DNA of 57,632 nt from Actinomycetota bacterium (GTDB lineage: Bacteria > Actinomycetota > Actinomycetes > Mycobacteriales > HKI-0501): positions 1 through 57,632 of the forward strand of contig JAVEDU010000087.1 of the NCBI GenBank assembly GCA_030840805.1. The letters are read 5' to 3'. Numbering within the stretch: the first letter of the stretch is position 1; every line of letters begins with the position of its first letter. Of this stretch, positions 18,012 to 28,834 are shown piece by piece. Position numbers and translations under genes: made by a program. Under the pieces are notes generated by a model. The model did no database searches. It was given only the letters and a program-made list of their open reading frames with translations, and was not told the DNA's origin.

Positions 18012-18088
18012 GTCCGTCTCCTCCTGCTCGCTGGCTTCGGGGACAGTCTGGCATGTGCCGCCGCGGGCGGCGCCGTAGGGTGCGATCC

Positions 18089-18175
18089 ATGGTCAAGGTG
18101 CTGGTGATCGTCCTCGCGCTGCTGTTCGGCGGGCTGCTGCTGCTCGGCCTGGTACGCGGTCGCCGGACGCGGTAG
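18089..18175 (+). CDS. 28-residue single-pass membrane micro-protein (candidate)
   Basis: An ATG at 18089 opens a 28-codon frame: a hydrophobic helix (VLVIVLALLFGGLLLLGLV) framed by Lys at position 3 and a basic tail RGRRTR, then TAG. The hydrophobic-then-basic pattern is what a short inner-membrane protein looks like. It diverges from the DUF2631 gene. A canonical ribosome site is lacking (TAGGGTGCGATCC upstream). No family is recognised. Confidence 0.4.
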   Translation: MVKVLVIVLALLFGGLLLLGLVRGRRTR

Positions 18176-18361
18176 CCGGCGATGGGCCAGGAGGGGCGCA
18201 GCCCGACCTACCGGTGTTCGCCCGGGCCCGGCTCGCCGACCGCGGCCGGGTGCCGGGCGGGGGCGCGGGTGCCGGGCCGCTGACGGCGCGGGACGTCCGG
18301 ACGGTGCGCGTCCCGCCTGCCCCGGTCTCCTGGACCGGCGGCCGCTCGGCGAACGGGTCGG

Positions 18362-19528
<1,167 letters not shown>

Positions 19529-19710
19529 TGGGGGTCTCCTCGAGCGGGGGGACGGGGTCGCCGGCCAGTCCAGCATGTCCGGACCGCCCCGCGCCAACCC
19601 GGGCGTCCCGTTCCGCCGGTTCCGCTCGCCCGGCTGGCCCAGTCAGCGCCCGCCGCCCGGTGCCGATATGCCAGGGGACGCCGCCGACCGGGCGCCCACC
19701 GGGAGGATCG

Positions 19711-22700
19711 ATGGCAGGGAACGCCCCGCGGGGCTCGTCGGTCCAGGCGGTCCGGACCGTGCACGCGCTGCGCGCCGCCCGGGTGTCCCGCGCCGCCCGG
19801 GCCGCTCGCCCGGCGGTCCCGCCCGTGCCGTTCCGGCCGCGCCACCGGGCCGTCCTGCTGGCCGTCGGCGGCGTCGGTGCCCTCCTCGCCGTGCTGCCGA
19901 CCGGCATACCGGTGTCCGCCGCGGGCAGCGTGCTCGCCGCCGTGGTCGCGCTGACCGCCGGGGTGGTGACGTGGCGGCACGCCGACCCGGGTGTCCGGCC
20001 GATCTGGCCGTACCTCGCCGCCGCGGTCGTCGTGTCCGCCGCCGGCGACGTCCTCGGCGCCCTCGCCGCGGCGGGTGTCGCCGACACGGCCACCGCCGGG
20101 ACCCTGCTCCGTCTCGGCGTCTACCCCCTGCTCGTCCGAGCCGTCCTCACCCTGTCCCGGCGGCCGTCCGCCCGGCGCGACGTGTCCTCCCTGGTGGACT
20201 CGCTGGTGGTCGTCGTCGCGGTCGCGCTGGTGCTGTGGGCGCTGCTCATCGAACCGTCGATCAGCCGGAACTCCGGGCCGGCGTCGATCCAGCTGCTGTA
20301 CTCGCTGTACCCGCTCGGGGACGTGCTGCTGCTCGGGCTGGGCCTGCGGCTGTGGTTCGCCGTCGGGTCGGGCGCCACGGCGGCGCTGCGGCTGTTCGGC
20401 CTCGCGCTGCTCGGGCTGTTCGTCGGGGACATCGGGTTCGCCGCCGGGCTCGGTGGCTTCGCCGCCGTGCCGCCGTGGGCCGGCACGGCGGGCTGGGTGT
20501 CGTTCTCGCTGCTCGTCGCGGCGGCGGCGAGCCACCGCTCCGCGGCGACGCCCCAGCGGGAGCCGTCGGAGTACACCGCCCTGACCCCGCTCCGCTACGG
20601 CGTCCTGCTGGCGTTCGCGTGCCTGTCCGCCCCCACGGTCATGCTCGTCCGCGGACTGGAGGGACACGGGCTGGAGGCCGTGGTGCTCGCGTCCGGCTCG
20701 GCGATGCTGTTCGTCCTCGCCATCTACCGGATGAACGGGCTGGTCAGCGCCCTGGAGGCCACCGTGCGCCGGGAGCGCACCCTGCGGGAGGGCACCGCCG
20801 CGCTCGCGGCCGTGGCCGACGTGGACAGCCTCCGGATGGCGACGCTCCGCACGCTCCGCGGGCTGCTGCGACCGTCCCGCGCCGATGCGGTCGCGTGGCT
20901 CTTCCGGATCGACGGGGCGGACGTGTCGGTGCTGGCCGCGAGCGGTACCGGTGACCCGCCGGGCCCGCTCGGTCCGGTGGCGGACCTGTACACCGGCGGC
21001 CCGTCGCATCTGCGGGTCCAGGGCTGCGGGCCGCGGATCGCGGCCGTCCTCGGCGTCCCGATCGGCACCCGGCTCACGGTCGTCCCGATCGGCACCACCG
21101 AGGGACCCCGCGAGCTCGCGGTCGTCGCGACGGCCGAGGCGCCGTCGGAGCGGGCCGTGACGACGGTGCGCACGTTCAGCGCCGCGGCCGCGCTCGCGCA
21201 CGACCGGATCGCGCTCGGCCGCAGCCTGGTGGAGCGGCGCAGCCTCGACCTGCTCCGGCGCATGCTCGCCGACTCCACCGACGTGATCATGCTGATCGGG
21301 CCGGAGTTCCAGATCCGGCACGCCACCCCGGCGGTGCGCCGGCTGCTCGGGCACGCGCCGGAGGACCTGCTCGGGCGCGACGTCCTCGACCTGATCGACG
21401 CGCCGGACCGGCTCGCCCTCACCGGGCTCACCCAGTCGTCGACGCGCGAGGTGCCGCGCTCCTCGGAGCTGCACTTCCGGGCCGCGGACGGCACCCAGCG
21501 CTGCGTCGAGGTGGTCGCCGCTCCGGTCTCCGGTGAGGACGACCCGGGCTGGGTGCTGACCTGCCACGACGTGACCGACCGCCGGGAGCTGGAGCGGGAG
21601 CTCGCGCACCAGGCATTCCACGACTCGCTGACCGGGCTCGCCAACCGGGCCCTGTTCCGGGATCGGCTGGAGCAGTCCCTGACCGGGCCGGACGCCGCGA
21701 CGTTCGCGGTGCTGTTCTGCGACCTCGACGACTTCAAGACGGTGAACGACGGGCTGGGGCACCCCGCCGGGGACGAACTGCTGCGGGTCGTCACCGCGCG
21801 CATCCAGGAGAGCCTGCGTCCCGGCGACACCGCGGCGCGGCTGGGCGGCGACGAGTTCGCCGTGCTGCTCCGGGGTCCGGTCGCCGTCGAGGAGGCGTGC
21901 GCGGTCGCCCAGCGCATCCTCGACGCGCTGGCCCGTCCGCTCGTCCTGCACGGCGCCGAGATCACCCCCGCGGCGAGCATCGGCATCGCCATGTCGGACG
22001 CGGGACCCGGTGCCGCGGCGACGCTGATGAGCAACGCCGACCTGGCGCTGTACGTCGCGAAGAACGCCGGGAAGCGGCAGTACGCCGTCTTCGAACCCCG
22101 GATGCACCAGCGGGCGGTCGACCGGCTGACCCTGACCGGTGAGCTGCGGCGGGCCATCGACGGGGACGAGCTGGTGCTGCAGTTCCAGCCGTTCGTCCGG
22201 CTGTCCGACGACACGGTGACCGGGTTCGAGGCGCTGGTGCGCTGGCGGCACCCGGACCGGGGCCTGCTCGACCCCGGGCACTTCATCTCGCTCGCCGAGG
22301 AGGCCGGGCTGATCGTCCCGCTCGGCCGCTGGGTGCTCCAGGAGGCGCTGCGCACGCTCGCCACCTGGCGCGACGACCCGGGCTGGTACGGGTTGTCGAT
22401 GTCGGTGAACGTGAGCGGCCGGCAGATGGCGTACCCGGGCATCGTCGACGACGTGCGGTCCGCGCTGGAGGACAGCGGGGTGCCACCGGAGATGTGTGTC
22501 CTGGAGATCACCGAGAGCGTGCTGCTGCCCGACGACGCCACCGTGCAGCGGCTCCAGGCGCTGCGGGAGCTGGGGGTGTCGGTGTACATCGACGACTTCG
22601 GCACCGGGTACTCGTCGCTGTCCTACCTCCGCCAGCTCCCGGTCGACGGGCTGAAGGTGGCCAGGGAGTTCGTCGAGGGGCTGGGCGAGACGGACGCCGA

Positions 22701-22989
22701 GACCGGGCTGGTCCGGACCATCCGGGACCTGGGTCAGACGCTCGGGTTGCCCACGATCATCGCCGAGGGCATCGAGACCGACGCCCAGCGCCGGGTGCTC
22801 GCCCAGCTCGGCTACGAGATCGGGCAGGGGTTCGGACTGGGGATGCCGATGGCCGCCGAGCACGCCCGGCTGCTGATCGCGCCAACGCCGGTCGCGGCAA
22901 CCCCGGCGGCGACCCCGGCGTTGATCATGGGGTTGTTGCCACGACACGCCGGCGTGTCGGGCAAGAACCCCATGATCAACGCGGAGTAG
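19711..22989 (+). CDS. membrane-bound GGDEF-EAL protein with GAF-like and PAS domains
   Basis: The 1092-residue protein starts at ATG 19711 after GGGAGG. About ten membrane segments cover residues 45-345. A GAF-like region (about 360-500) and a PAS domain (about 515-630, ending HDVTDRREL) follow. The GGDEF domain (about 640-800) keeps GGDEF and the inhibitory RxxD site (RPGDTAARLGGDEF). The EAL domain (about 815-1065) has FEALVRW, NVSGRQM, EITES, DDFGTGYSSL and AEGIET. In the usual LKxD motif the Asp is Ala (LKVAREF). The protein could make and break c-di-GMP. The last about 22 residues are encoded by a 65-bp palindrome. It converges on the EAL-GAF gene with only 6 bp between stops. Confidence 0.93.
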   Translation: MAGNAPRGSSVQAVRTVHALRAARVSRAARAARPAVPPVPFRPRHRAVLLAVGGVGALLAVLPTGIPVSAAGSVLAAVVALTAGVVTWRHADPGVRPIWPYLAAAVVVSAAGDVLGALAAAGVADTATAGTLLRLGVYPLLVRAVLTLSRRPSARRDVSSLVDSLVVVVAVALVLWALLIEPSISRNSGPASIQLLYSLYPLGDVLLLGLGLRLWFAVGSGATAALRLFGLALLGLFVGDIGFAAGLGGFAAVPPWAGTAGWVSFSLLVAAAASHRSAATPQREPSEYTALTPLRYGVLLAFACLSAPTVMLVRGLEGHGLEAVVLASGSAMLFVLAIYRMNGLVSALEATVRRERTLREGTAALAAVADVDSLRMATLRTLRGLLRPSRADAVAWLFRIDGADVSVLAASGTGDPPGPLGPVADLYTGGPSHLRVQGCGPRIAAVLGVPIGTRLTVVPIGTTEGPRELAVVATAEAPSERAVTTVRTFSAAAALAHDRIALGRSLVERRSLDLLRRMLADSTDVIMLIGPEFQIRHATPAVRRLLGHAPEDLLGRDVLDLIDAPDRLALTGLTQSSTREVPRSSELHFRAADGTQRCVEVVAAPVSGEDDPGWVLTCHDVTDRRELERELAHQAFHDSLTGLANRALFRDRLEQSLTGPDAATFAVLFCDLDDFKTVNDGLGHPAGDELLRVVTARIQESLRPGDTAARLGGDEFAVLLRGPVAVEEACAVAQRILDALARPLVLHGAEITPAASIGIAMSDAGPGAAATLMSNADLALYVAKNAGKRQYAVFEPRMHQRAVDRLTLTGELRRAIDGDELVLQFQPFVRLSDDTVTGFEALVRWRHPDRGLLDPGHFISLAEEAGLIVPLGRWVLQEALRTLATWRDDPGWYGLSMSVNVSGRQMAYPGIVDDVRSALEDSGVPPEMCVLEITESVLLPDDATVQRLQALRELGVSVYIDDFGTGYSSLSYLRQLPVDGLKVAREFVEGLGETDAETGLVRTIRDLGQTLGLPTIIAEGIETDAQRRVLAQLGYEIGQGFGLGMPMAAEHARLLIAPTPVAATPAATPALIMGLLPRHAGVSGKNPMINAE
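22918..22982. repeat. 65-bp near-perfect palindrome at the gene end
   Basis: The left arm begins GCGTTGATCATGGGGTT (22918) and the right arm ends AACCCCATGATCAACGC (22982). The centre is CGACACGCC-GGCGTGTCG. Only one G-G mismatch and one bulged A break the symmetry. It occupies the last codons of the GGDEF-EAL gene, 5 bp before its TAG, and faces the stop of the EAL-GAF gene at 22996, so it could end transcription from both sides. The form resembles interspersed REP-type elements. Confidence 0.9.
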
Positions 22990-22995
22990 GCGGGG

Positions 22996-24300
22996 TTACA
23001 GGCCGGGCGGGCGCAGCGCCGCCGCGGTCGGCCCCAGCACGGCCGCCACGTTCCGGGCGATCCCGATCTGCGCGCGGGTCCACGGCTCGTCGTCGGTCCG
23101 GAAGATCTCCAGCATGCCCACCGGATGCCCGGCCGCCCGGAGCGGGACCATCAGCACGGCCCGGAAGCCGAGGTCCGCCAGTACGACGGCCTCGTCGGGC
23201 GCGGCAGCGGCGTCGGCGGTCCGGACCAGGGCCACCTCGCCCTGCCCCAGCACCCGCCGGACGACCGGGTAGTCCTCGATGAAGAACTGCTCTTCGGCCA
23301 CCTGGTCGCTGCCCGCGTACAGCCCGCGCAGCGACGTGCCGTCCGCGGTGAGGAACACGGCCGCGGCCACGTCGGCGCGGAGCAGCTTCGCCACGTCGGC
23401 GAGCCCGCGGTTGAGGCTGAGCAGATCGGTCGCGTCGGCCAGGCCCGCGAGCACCGGCTCGAGGTGCTGGTGCTCGCCGGTCCAGCCGGTGTCGCCGTGG
23501 AGGACCCCGGCGAACGCGGTGCGGCACATCGCCAGCGCCTCGTCGCTCGACGGCTGGTACGTCCGTGCCGGCCGCCCGATCAGGAAACCCTGTGCCTGTG
23601 CCACGTCCAGATCGGCGAGCCTCGACAGTTCCTCGGGGTGCTCCACGCCCTCCGCGCAGACCAGCGCCCCGGTGCGGGCGGCGTACCGGACGAACGCCTC
23701 GATGAGCGCGGCCTTCGCTCCCTCCCGGTGCACGTTCGTGACCAGCGCGCGGTCCAGCTTGAGCACGTCGGGGCGGATCTCCATGACGCGCTGGAGGCCC
23801 GCGTAACCCTCACCGACATCGTCGATGGCGATCCGCGCGCCCCGGCGCCGCAGCCGCGTCAGCATCTCCGCCATCGCGGCGTGGTCGGGGACCAGCTCGT
23901 TCTCGGTGACCTCGAACTGCAGGCCGGTCAGGTCGGGCGGCAGCACGGCGCGGAACTCCGCCGTGGTGAGCACCGACGGGCTGACGTTGACCGACAGCAC
24001 GGTGCCGGCGGGGCGCTGCTTGCCGAGCTCCAGCGCCAGCGCGATCGCCCTGGACTCCAGCGCGGCCCCCAGCCCGCCCGAGTGCGCGGCGGCGAACCAC
24101 GCCTGCGGCGAGTCCCCGGCCGGGGAGGGGAACCGGCTGAGCGCCTCGTAGCTCGTGACCGCCGAGCGGGTGAGGTCGAGGATGGGCTGGACCGCGATGT
24201 CCGGCGCGTAGCCGGCGAGGGCGTCTCGGACGTCGTCCACCGAGGGCAGGACAGCCAGCTCGGGGGAGTCCCGAATGACGGTGTGCGGCGACGCTGCCAT
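22996..24300 (-). CDS. EAL domain phosphodiesterase with C-terminal GAF
   Basis: The 434-residue soluble protein has an EAL domain at residues about 30-265. Its key residues look complete: YEALSRF (about 51), NVSPSVL, EVTENE, DDVGEGYAGL, LKLDRALV, CAEGVEH and QGFLIGRP. These support c-di-GMP hydrolysis. A GAF domain (about 285-425, ending VGMLEIFRTDDEPWT) may sense a ligand or oxidation state. There is no membrane segment or GGDEF domain. The ATG at 24300 follows GAAGGGG. It lies downstream of the TetR gene on the same strand (81-bp gap), so it may be under that regulator. Confidence 0.92.
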   Translation of the reverse strand: MAASPHTVIRDSPELAVLPSVDDVRDALAGYAPDIAVQPILDLTRSAVTSYEALSRFPSPAGDSPQAWFAAAHSGGLGAALESRAIALALELGKQRPAGTVLSVNVSPSVLTTAEFRAVLPPDLTGLQFEVTENELVPDHAAMAEMLTRLRRRGARIAIDDVGEGYAGLQRVMEIRPDVLKLDRALVTNVHREGAKAALIEAFVRYAARTGALVCAEGVEHPEELSRLADLDVAQAQGFLIGRPARTYQPSSDEALAMCRTAFAGVLHGDTGWTGEHQHLEPVLAGLADATDLLSLNRGLADVAKLLRADVAAAVFLTADGTSLRGLYAGSDQVAEEQFFIEDYPVVRRVLGQGEVALVRTADAAAAPDEAVVLADLGFRAVLMVPLRAAGHPVGMLEIFRTDDEPWTRAQIGIARNVAAVLGPTAAALRPPGL

Positions 24301-24381
24301 GGCACCCCTTCATTGCATGTTCACGAAGCGTATCTACGGAATGTACGGGTGGTGACGGGCGGTCCGCAGTGTTCCGGTCGA

Positions 24382-25089
24382 TCAGGTCGCCCGTTCAGGT
24401 GCCGGGCGCCGGTAGGCAGCACCCAGCCCGAGCGCCTCGGCGAACTCCCGCAGGGTCTCCTCGAACAGCGGTTCGGCGTCACCGAGCACGGCCCGCAGGT
24501 GCCCGGCCACCTCCAGCGAGACCAGGCCGTACAGCCGCACCCAGTAGCCGAGGAGGACCCGCAGGGCCGGCGTCGGGACCGCGCTGCCGGCGCGCTGTCG
24601 CCACGCGTCGAGCTGGGCGGCCAGGGCGGGATCGACCTCGACGGGCGCCGGGAAGCGGTACTGCCGCCACAGGTCCGTCGACAGCGTCGCGAAGATCCCC
24701 TCGAACCGGCGCGCCGCGCGGGCGAGCCGCTCCTCGGTGTCCGCAGGGCCGAGCAGCAGCCCGAACTCCGCCGGGTGGGCCACCGACCACGCGCGGAACG
24801 CCCGGCAGACCGCCAGCGCCCGGGCGCCGGCCTCCGCTGCCGGGAGGGGCGCGCCGGCCCGGGCGAGCGCGGCGGCGAGCTCGTCGTACAGGTCGTCGGC
24901 CAGCGCGTTCACCAGCTCGTCCAGGCTCGGGAAGTACCGGTACAGCCCCGGCGCGGTCATGCCCACGTCCCGCGCGATCGCCCGCAGCGACACGGCCTGC
25001 GGCCCACCCGCGACGAGGTGCCGCCGGGCGACCGCCTTGATCTCGGCGGCGGTCTCGGCGCGCAGGCGCTCCCGCCGGGTCGTGGCCAC
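24382..25089 (-). CDS. TetR/AcrR family regulator with WHG-type C-terminal domain
   Basis: The 235-residue protein has the TetR helix-turn-helix at residues about 15-60 ([28 protein letters not shown]). The ligand domain includes [17 protein letters not shown], the hallmark of the TetR_C_13/WHG group. It starts at GTG 25089 with GGGGGG upstream. The gap to dxr holds the palindrome TGTTAACA (25112-25119), a candidate operator. The EAL-GAF gene follows it on the same strand. Target and ligand are unknown. Confidence 0.9.
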   Translation of the reverse strand: MATTRRERLRAETAAEIKAVARRHLVAGGPQAVSLRAIARDVGMTAPGLYRYFPSLDELVNALADDLYDELAAALARAGAPLPAAEAGARALAVCRAFRAWSVAHPAEFGLLLGPADTEERLARAARRFEGIFATLSTDLWRQYRFPAPVEVDPALAAQLDAWRQRAGSAVPTPALRVLLGYWVRLYGLVSLEVAGHLRAVLGDAEPLFEETLREFAEALGLGAAYRRPAPERAT

Positions 25090-25111
25090 GAACCCCCCTG
25101 GATGTGAACGG

Positions 25112-25119
25112 TGTTAACA
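25112..25119. promoter_or_regulatory. candidate TetR operator TGTTAACA
   Basis: The perfect 8-bp palindrome TGTTAACA lies 23 bp from the TetR start and 53 bp from the dxr start, in the only AT-rich patch of this intergenic region (GTTAACAAGCTAATCATC). TetR proteins usually bind such palindromes next to their own gene. It is short, so the full operator may be longer. Confidence 0.4.
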
Positions 25120-25172
25120 AGCTAATCATCCCCGCGGCCCCGGTAACTTCCCGGATGACGGAGAATGGAGAC

Positions 25173-26390
25173 ATGACGTCGCGCGAGGTGGTGCTGCTCG
25201 GGTCGACCGGCTCGATCGGGACCCAGGCTCTCGACGTGATCCGGCGCAACCCGGGCTCGTTCCGGGTGGTCGGCCTCGCCGCGGGCGGTGCGAGCGTCGG
25301 CCTGCTCGCGAGGCAGGCGCTCGAGTTCGGCGTCGAGGTCGTGGCGGTGGCCCGCGCGAGTGCCGCGCAGGATCTCGTCCTGGCGTTCTACGCCGCCGCC
25401 CAGGCCCACGGGTACAGCGCGGGGGAGTTCCCGGTGCCGAAGATCCTCGCCGGCCCGGACGCCGCCGCCGAGCTCGCCGCGTGGCCGACCGAGGCGCCGG
25501 ACGCGCTGGTGCTCAACGGCATGACCGGGTCGATCGGGCTCGCGCCCACCCTGGCCGCCCTGCGCGCCGGCCGGACGCTCGCCCTCGCGAACAAGGAGTC
25601 GCTGGTCGCCGGGGGCGCGCTGGTCCGCGCGATCGCGAAGCCGGGCCAGCTCGTACCGGTGGACTCCGAGCACTCGGCGCTCGCCCAGTGCCTGCGCGGC
25701 GGCCGGGCCGCGGAAGTGCGGCGGCTCGTCCTGACCGCGTCGGGTGGACCGTTCCGGGGCCGTACCGACCTGTCCGGGATCACCCCGGCGGAGGCGCTGA
25801 ACCACCCGACATGGGACATGGGCCCGGTGGTCACCGTCAACTCGGCGACGCTGATGAACAAGGCGCTCGAGGTCATCGAGGCGCACGAGCTGTTCGGCAC
25901 GCCGTACGACGCGATCGACGTCGTCGTACACCCGCAGTCGATCGTCCATTCGATGGTCGAGTTCACCGACGGCTCCACGCTCGCGCAGGTCAGCCCGCCG
26001 GACATGCGACTGCCGATCGCGCTCGCGCTCGGCTGGCCCGACCGGGTCCCCGACGCGGCGCCGCCGATGGACTGGACCACCGCGCACACCTGGGAGTTCG
26101 CGCCGCTCGACGAGGACGTGTTCCCCGCCGTCCGGCTCGCCCGGGAGGCCGGGGTGACCGGCGGCACCCATCCGGCGGTGTTCAACGCCGCGAACGAGGA
26201 GTGTGTCGCGGCCTTCCTCGCCGGCACCTTGCCCTTCGGAGGCATCGTGGACACCGTGGCGGCCGTCCTGGCCGACGCCCCGCGCGACGGGGAGCCAACC
26301 GGCGTGGACGAGGTCCTCGCCGCCGAGCAGTGGGCGCGCCGCCGGGCGCGCGAGGCGGCCGCCGTGGCCGCGGAAGGGTCGGGAAACTGA
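25173..26390 (+). CDS. dxr: 1-deoxy-D-xylulose 5-phosphate reductoisomerase
   Basis: The 405-residue enzyme makes MEP, the first committed step of the non-mevalonate isoprenoid route. The NADPH loop is [15 protein letters not shown] near residue 8. Active-site motifs are [25 protein letters not shown] (metal ligands), [38 protein letters not shown] and [18 protein letters not shown] at 25173 is preferred (GGAGA at 25160-25164); upstream ATGs at 25155 and 25104 are in frame but unsupported. rip1 follows 2 bp later, and ispG after that. Confidence 0.97.
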   Translation: MTSREVVLLGSTGSIGTQALDVIRRNPGSFRVVGLAAGGASVGLLARQALEFGVEVVAVARASAAQDLVLAFYAAAQAHGYSAGEFPVPKILAGPDAAAELAAWPTEAPDALVLNGMTGSIGLAPTLAALRAGRTLALANKESLVAGGALVRAIAKPGQLVPVDSEHSALAQCLRGGRAAEVRRLVLTASGGPFRGRTDLSGITPAEALNHPTWDMGPVVTVNSATLMNKALEVIEAHELFGTPYDAIDVVVHPQSIVHSMVEFTDGSTLAQVSPPDMRLPIALALGWPDRVPDAAPPMDWTTAHTWEFAPLDEDVFPAVRLAREAGVTGGTHPAVFNAANEECVAAFLAGTLPFGGIVDTVAAVLADAPRDGEPTGVDEVLAAEQWARRRAREAAAVAAEGSGN

Positions 26391-26392
26391 GC

Positions 26393-27652
26393 ATGGCGTA
26401 CGCGCTGGGGGTCATCCTCTTCGCCGTCGGCATCCTGGTGTCGGTGTGCCTGCACGAGGCGGGGCACATGTACACCGCGAAGGCCTTCGGGATGAAGGTG
26501 ACCCGCTACTTCGTGGGCTTCGGTCCGACGCTGTGGTCGTTCCGCCGAGGCGAGACCGAGTACGGCATCAAGGCGATCCCCGCCGGCGGCTTCGTCAAGA
26601 TCGTCGGGATGACCCCGGCGGAGGACGACGTCGCGGAGGCGGACCAGCCCCGCGCGTTCTGGCGGCAGAAGGTGTGGAAGCGCACGATCGTGCTCTCCGC
26701 CGGCTCGCTGACCCACTTCGTGCTCGGTTTCCTCCTCCTGTGGGTCGCGCTCGTCGGTTTCGGCGTGGCGCAGCAGAAGCCGGCCGCGGAGGTGCCGGCC
26801 GTCGTCGGCACCGTCTCGGCCTGTGTTCCCGCCACCACGACCGCGCCCCGGCCGGAGAAGGACGGCCGGTGCGGCGCCGGGAGCGTCGCCGGCCCGGCGA
26901 AGGCCGCGGGGCTGCGGGCCGGGGACCGGATCACCTCGATCGGCGGGACGCCCACGCCGAACGTGGACAGCTTCATGCGGGTCGTCCGGCAGACGCCGGC
27001 GGGCCCCGCCGAGGTCACCTACGTCCGCGGCGGTCAGACCCGCACCGCGACCGTGGCCCTCACCCCCGTGCAGCGGATCCCGCTCGACGCCCCCGCGGAC
27101 TCGACGACCACCGAGAAGGTCTCCGCCATCGGCATCGGCCCGGACCTCCCGGTCGAGATGGTGCGGTACGGCCCGATCGAGGGCCTGGGCGAGGCCACGT
27201 CGGCGACCGGGACGATCTTCCGCGGCACGTTCACCGCGCTCGGCAAGTTCCCGGAGAAGGTCCCGAAGCTGATCACCGCCCTCACCGGGGGCGAGCGCGA
27301 CCCGGAGACCCCGATCAGCGTCGTCGGGGCGAGCCGGATCGGCGGCGAGATCGTCGACCGGCAGGGCTTCCAGGGCGCGGCGCTGCTGCTGTCGATCCTG
27401 GCGAGCCTGAACATCTTCATCGGGATCTTCAACCTCTTCCCGCTCCTGCCACTCGACGGCGGGCACATCGCCGTGGTGTGGTTCGAACGGGTGCGGTCGT
27501 TCATCGCCGCCCGGCTCGGCCGCCCCGACCCCGGCAGTGTGGACTACAACAAGCTCATGCCCCTGACGTACGCCGTGGTGCTCGTGTTCGGCGTGATCAG
27601 TGTCCTCACGATCGCGACGGACGTCGTCAACCCCGTGAGGCTCTTCCAGTGA
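26393..27652 (+). CDS. rip1: M50 site-2 protease (Rip1/RseP type)
   Basis: The 419-residue membrane zinc metalloprotease cuts membrane proteins such as anti-sigma factors. The first helix carries HEAGH (residues about 21-25). A beta-rich loop [29 protein letters not shown] follows, then a second helix. A periplasmic PDZ domain lies at about 150-225 ([18 protein letters not shown]). The third metal ligand is in [13 protein letters not shown] near residue 350. It sits between dxr and ispG, as Rip1 does in mycobacteria. ATG at 26393 is 2 bp after the dxr stop. Confidence 0.96.
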   Translation: MAYALGVILFAVGILVSVCLHEAGHMYTAKAFGMKVTRYFVGFGPTLWSFRRGETEYGIKAIPAGGFVKIVGMTPAEDDVAEADQPRAFWRQKVWKRTIVLSAGSLTHFVLGFLLLWVALVGFGVAQQKPAAEVPAVVGTVSACVPATTTAPRPEKDGRCGAGSVAGPAKAAGLRAGDRITSIGGTPTPNVDSFMRVVRQTPAGPAEVTYVRGGQTRTATVALTPVQRIPLDAPADSTTTEKVSAIGIGPDLPVEMVRYGPIEGLGEATSATGTIFRGTFTALGKFPEKVPKLITALTGGERDPETPISVVGASRIGGEIVDRQGFQGAALLLSILASLNIFIGIFNLFPLLPLDGGHIAVVWFERVRSFIAARLGRPDPGSVDYNKLMPLTYAVVLVFGVISVLTIATDVVNPVRLFQ

Positions 27653-27662
27653 AGGACCGCCC

Positions 27663-28829
27663 GTGACCGCCGTGAACCTCGGCCTGCCGAAGCCGCCAGC
27701 GCCGATCCTGTCCGCCCGTCGCAAGAGCCGGCAGATCGATGTCGGCGGGGTGCTGGTGGGGGGCGACGCCCCCGTGTCGGTGCAGTCGATGACGACGACG
27801 CCGACCACCGACATCAACGCGACGCTGCAGCAGATCGCCGAGCTCACCGCGTCCGGCTGCCAGATCGTCCGGGTCGCGGTGCCGACCGCGGACGATGCGG
27901 CGGCGCTGCCGATCATCGCCCGGAAGTCGCAGATCCCGGTGATCGCCGACATCCACTTCCAGCCGAAGTACGTGTTCGCCGCGATCGACGCCGGCTGCGC
28001 GGCGGTGCGGGTGAACCCGGGCAACATCAAGCAGTTCGACGACAAGGTCAAGGAGATCGCCAGGGCGGCCGCGGGCGCCGGGGTGCCGATCCGGATCGGC
28101 GTCAACGCCGGTTCGCTCGACAAGCGGCTCCTGGAGAAGTACGGCCGCCCCACCGCCGAGGCACTGGTCGAGTCGGCGCTGTGGGAGTGCTCGCTGTTCG
28201 AGGAGCACGGGTTCCGCGACATCAAGATCTCGGTGAAGCACAACGACCCGGTCGTGATGATCAACGCGTACCGGCAGCTCGCGCAGCAGTGTGACTACCC
28301 GCTGCACCTCGGCGTGACCGAGGCGGGGCCGGCGTTCCAGGGCACGATCAAGTCGTCGGTGGCCTTCGGTGCGCTGCTCGCCGAGGGCATCGGCGACACG
28401 ATCCGCGTCTCGCTGTCCGCGCCTCCGGTCGAGGAGGTCAAGGTCGGCAACCAGATCCTGGAGTCGCTCGGGCTCCGCGAGCGCGGGCTGGAGATCGTGT
28501 CCTGCCCGTCCTGCGGCCGCGCACAGGTCGACGTGTACACGCTCGCCGAGGAGGTCTCGGCCGGCCTGGAGGGCCTGCCGGTGCCGCTGCGCGTGGCGGT
28601 CATGGGCTGCGTCGTCAACGGCCCCGGGGAGGCCCGTGAGGCCGACCTCGGCGTCGCGAGCGGCAACGGCAAGGGGCAGATCTTCGTCAAGGGCGAGATC
28701 ATCAAGACCGTCCCCGAGTCGCAGATCGTCGAGACCCTGATCGCCGAGGCGCTCCGGCTCGCCGAGGAGATGGGCGCCGAGCTGCCCGAGGAGCTGCGCG
28801 GGCTCGGCGCGACGGTCGAGGTGCACTGA
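27663..28829 (+). CDS. ispG: 4-hydroxy-3-methylbut-2-enyl-diphosphate synthase IspG (GcpE)
   Basis: The 388-residue iron-sulfur enzyme reduces MEcPP to HMBPP in the MEP pathway. A TIM-barrel N-terminal domain contains [38 protein letters not shown] and VRVNPGNIK. The [4Fe-4S] ligands are in [14 protein letters not shown]-like SCPSCGR (about 280), [13 protein letters not shown] with the third Cys (about 315), and the following Glu. The GTG starts 10 bp after rip1. With dxr it makes a MEP-pathway cluster. Confidence 0.97.
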   Translation: MTAVNLGLPKPPAPILSARRKSRQIDVGGVLVGGDAPVSVQSMTTTPTTDINATLQQIAELTASGCQIVRVAVPTADDAAALPIIARKSQIPVIADIHFQPKYVFAAIDAGCAAVRVNPGNIKQFDDKVKEIARAAAGAGVPIRIGVNAGSLDKRLLEKYGRPTAEALVESALWECSLFEEHGFRDIKISVKHNDPVVMINAYRQLAQQCDYPLHLGVTEAGPAFQGTIKSSVAFGALLAEGIGDTIRVSLSAPPVEEVKVGNQILESLGLRERGLEIVSCPSCGRAQVDVYTLAEEVSAGLEGLPVPLRVAVMGCVVNGPGEAREADLGVASGNGKGQIFVKGEIIKTVPESQIVETLIAEALRLAEEMGAELPEELRGLGATVEVH

Positions 28830-28834
28830 GGCCG

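Noticed and set aside
18176-18361. Additional small gene between the micro-protein and gcdH
   Set aside because: The plus-strand frame there encodes Arg/Gly/Pro-rich sequence without a ribosome site and overlaps the gcdH 3' end.
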